Shown one piece after another: positions 63,423 through 64,000 of a stretch of DNA of 64,000 bases. The position numbers and the translations under genes were made by a program. Numbering within the stretch: the first letter of the stretch is position 1; the number at the start of each line of letters is the position of its first letter. The notes below the pieces were generated by a model, which was given only the letters and a program-made list of their open reading frames with translations, made no database searches and was not told the origin of the DNA. Source of the stretch: Mycobacterium sp. UM_CSW. Its GTDB lineage: Bacteria; Actinomycetota; Actinomycetes; Mycobacteriales; Mycobacteriaceae. Location of the stretch: NCBI RefSeq assembly GCF_000455205.1, contig NZ_AUWQ01000023.1, positions 45,257 through 109,256 on the forward strand, given 5' to 3'.

Positions 63423-64000
63423 GCCCGACCGTCGAAGTTTTCAAGGACGGCGACGCCCTCGTCGAGGCCGCGGGTGAACGGCTGGTCAAGACCATCCAGG
63501 ACGCCGCGGCGGCGCGGGGCCGGGCCCTGATCGTGCTGACCGGCGGCGGCAACGGCATCGGCCTGCTGCGCTACCTCGCCACCCGTCGTGACCAGATCGA
63601 CTGGTCCAAGGTGCACCTGTTCTGGGGGGACGAGCGCTACGTGCCCGAGGACGACGACGAGCGCAACGACAAGCAGGCGCGGGAGGCCCTGCTCGATCAC
63701 GTCGACATCCCGTCGAGCCAGGTGCACGCAATGCCGGCCAGCGACGGCGAATTCGGCGCGGACCTCGCGGCCGCGGCGCTGGCCTACGAGCAGCTGCTGG
63801 CCGCCAACGCCGAACCCGGCCAGCCCGTGCCGAATTTCGACGTCCACCTGCTGGGAATGGGGCCAGAGGGCCACATCAACTCCCTCTTCCCGGACACCCC
63901 GGCCGTGCACGAGACCAGCCGCATGGTGGTCGGCGTCGAGGACTCCCCCAAACCGCCGCCGCAGCGAATCACATTGACGCTGCCCGCCATCCGGCGCTCC
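63419..64000 (+). CDS. pgl: 6-phosphogluconolactonase, N-terminal part (cut by window end)
   Basis: The first 194 codons are present, beginning [19 protein letters not shown], with ATG overlapping the opcA stop (ATGA). Family motifs: [28 protein letters not shown] and [15 protein letters not shown]. It hydrolyses 6-phosphogluconolactone, next step after zwf2, and corresponds to devB/Rv1445c. About 50 more residues are expected beyond the window end. Confidence 0.93.
   Translation, partial: MSPTVEVFKDGDALVEAAGERLVKTIQDAAAARGRALIVLTGGGNGIGLLRYLATRRDQIDWSKVHLFWGDERYVPEDDDERNDKQAREALLDHVDIPSSQVHAMPASDGEFGADLAAAALAYEQLLAANAEPGQPVPNFDVHLLGMGPEGHINSLFPDTPAVHETSRMVVGVEDSPKPPPQRITLTLPAIRRS

Overview
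The window is chromosomal DNA from a Mycobacterium, most likely a slow grower. Evidence: very high GC; the mabA-inhA mycolate pair; ferrochelatase with a cysteine-rich tail; MptB; a PE_PGRS protein; a PapA acyltransferase; and gene order that follows, in inverted orientation, the M. tuberculosis segment from about Rv1498A down to Rv1445c. Orthologue names are assigned from remembered family features and order; no search was run. The species cannot be fixed from this sequence.

Layout. 1-3.9 kb: a sugar-nucleotide/cell-envelope patch (epimerase start, NDP-sugar dehydrogenase, GtrA-type protein, large polytopic membrane protein). 4.1-12.4 kb: dodecin, LipL-type serine hydrolase, the methylmalonyl-CoA mutase set (mutA, mutB, chaperone GTPase meaB), with an unrelated 433-residue membrane protein between meaB and mutB where M. 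tuberculosis carries mazEF4. 12.5-18.2 kb: TVP38-type membrane protein, then an accessory block of two proline-rich exported proteins, a two-component system whose response regulator is broken by a one-base deletion, an MFS transporter and a DoxX-like protein. 18.2-29.9 kb: conserved stomatin/NfeD pair, hemH, inhA, mabA, the vWA-DUF58-MoxR operon, peptidoglycan hydrolases RipB and RipA, and a small membrane protein. 30-36.2 kb: aconitase with its TetR repressor, an HTH protein, an ABC-F protein and echA12. 36.2-44 kb: a GAP/PapA lipid pair, thioredoxin, PE_PGRS, FadE15 and two secreted DUF5666 paralogues; here ctpD and trxA of the M. tuberculosis order are absent. 44-50.2 kb: the sufRBDCSUT iron-sulfur operon with nearly all genes overlapping by 4 bp. 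50.2-57.5 kb: mptB, an ABC exporter, ctaA, an unknown protein, a quinone oxidoreductase and ctaB. 57.7 kb to the end: pentose-phosphate operon tkt-tal-zwf2-opcA-pgl, the last cut by the window edge.

The most interesting material is (i) the proline-rich two-component locus, where three copies of an 11-bp-period direct repeat (TTCA-GGTT type) lie in front of the regulator gene and in front of the proline-rich genes, strongly suggesting one small regulon; (ii) near-perfect operator matches for AcnR (before acn) and SufR (over the sufR start codon), plus an MtrA-like repeat before ripA; (iii) a GAP-PapA pair without a polyketide synthase; (iv) a 56-bp tandem repeat flanked by a 15-bp duplication between two convergent genes; and (v) several long inverted repeats at convergent or intergenic positions. 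No tRNA, rRNA, CRISPR array, insertion sequence or integrase was seen.
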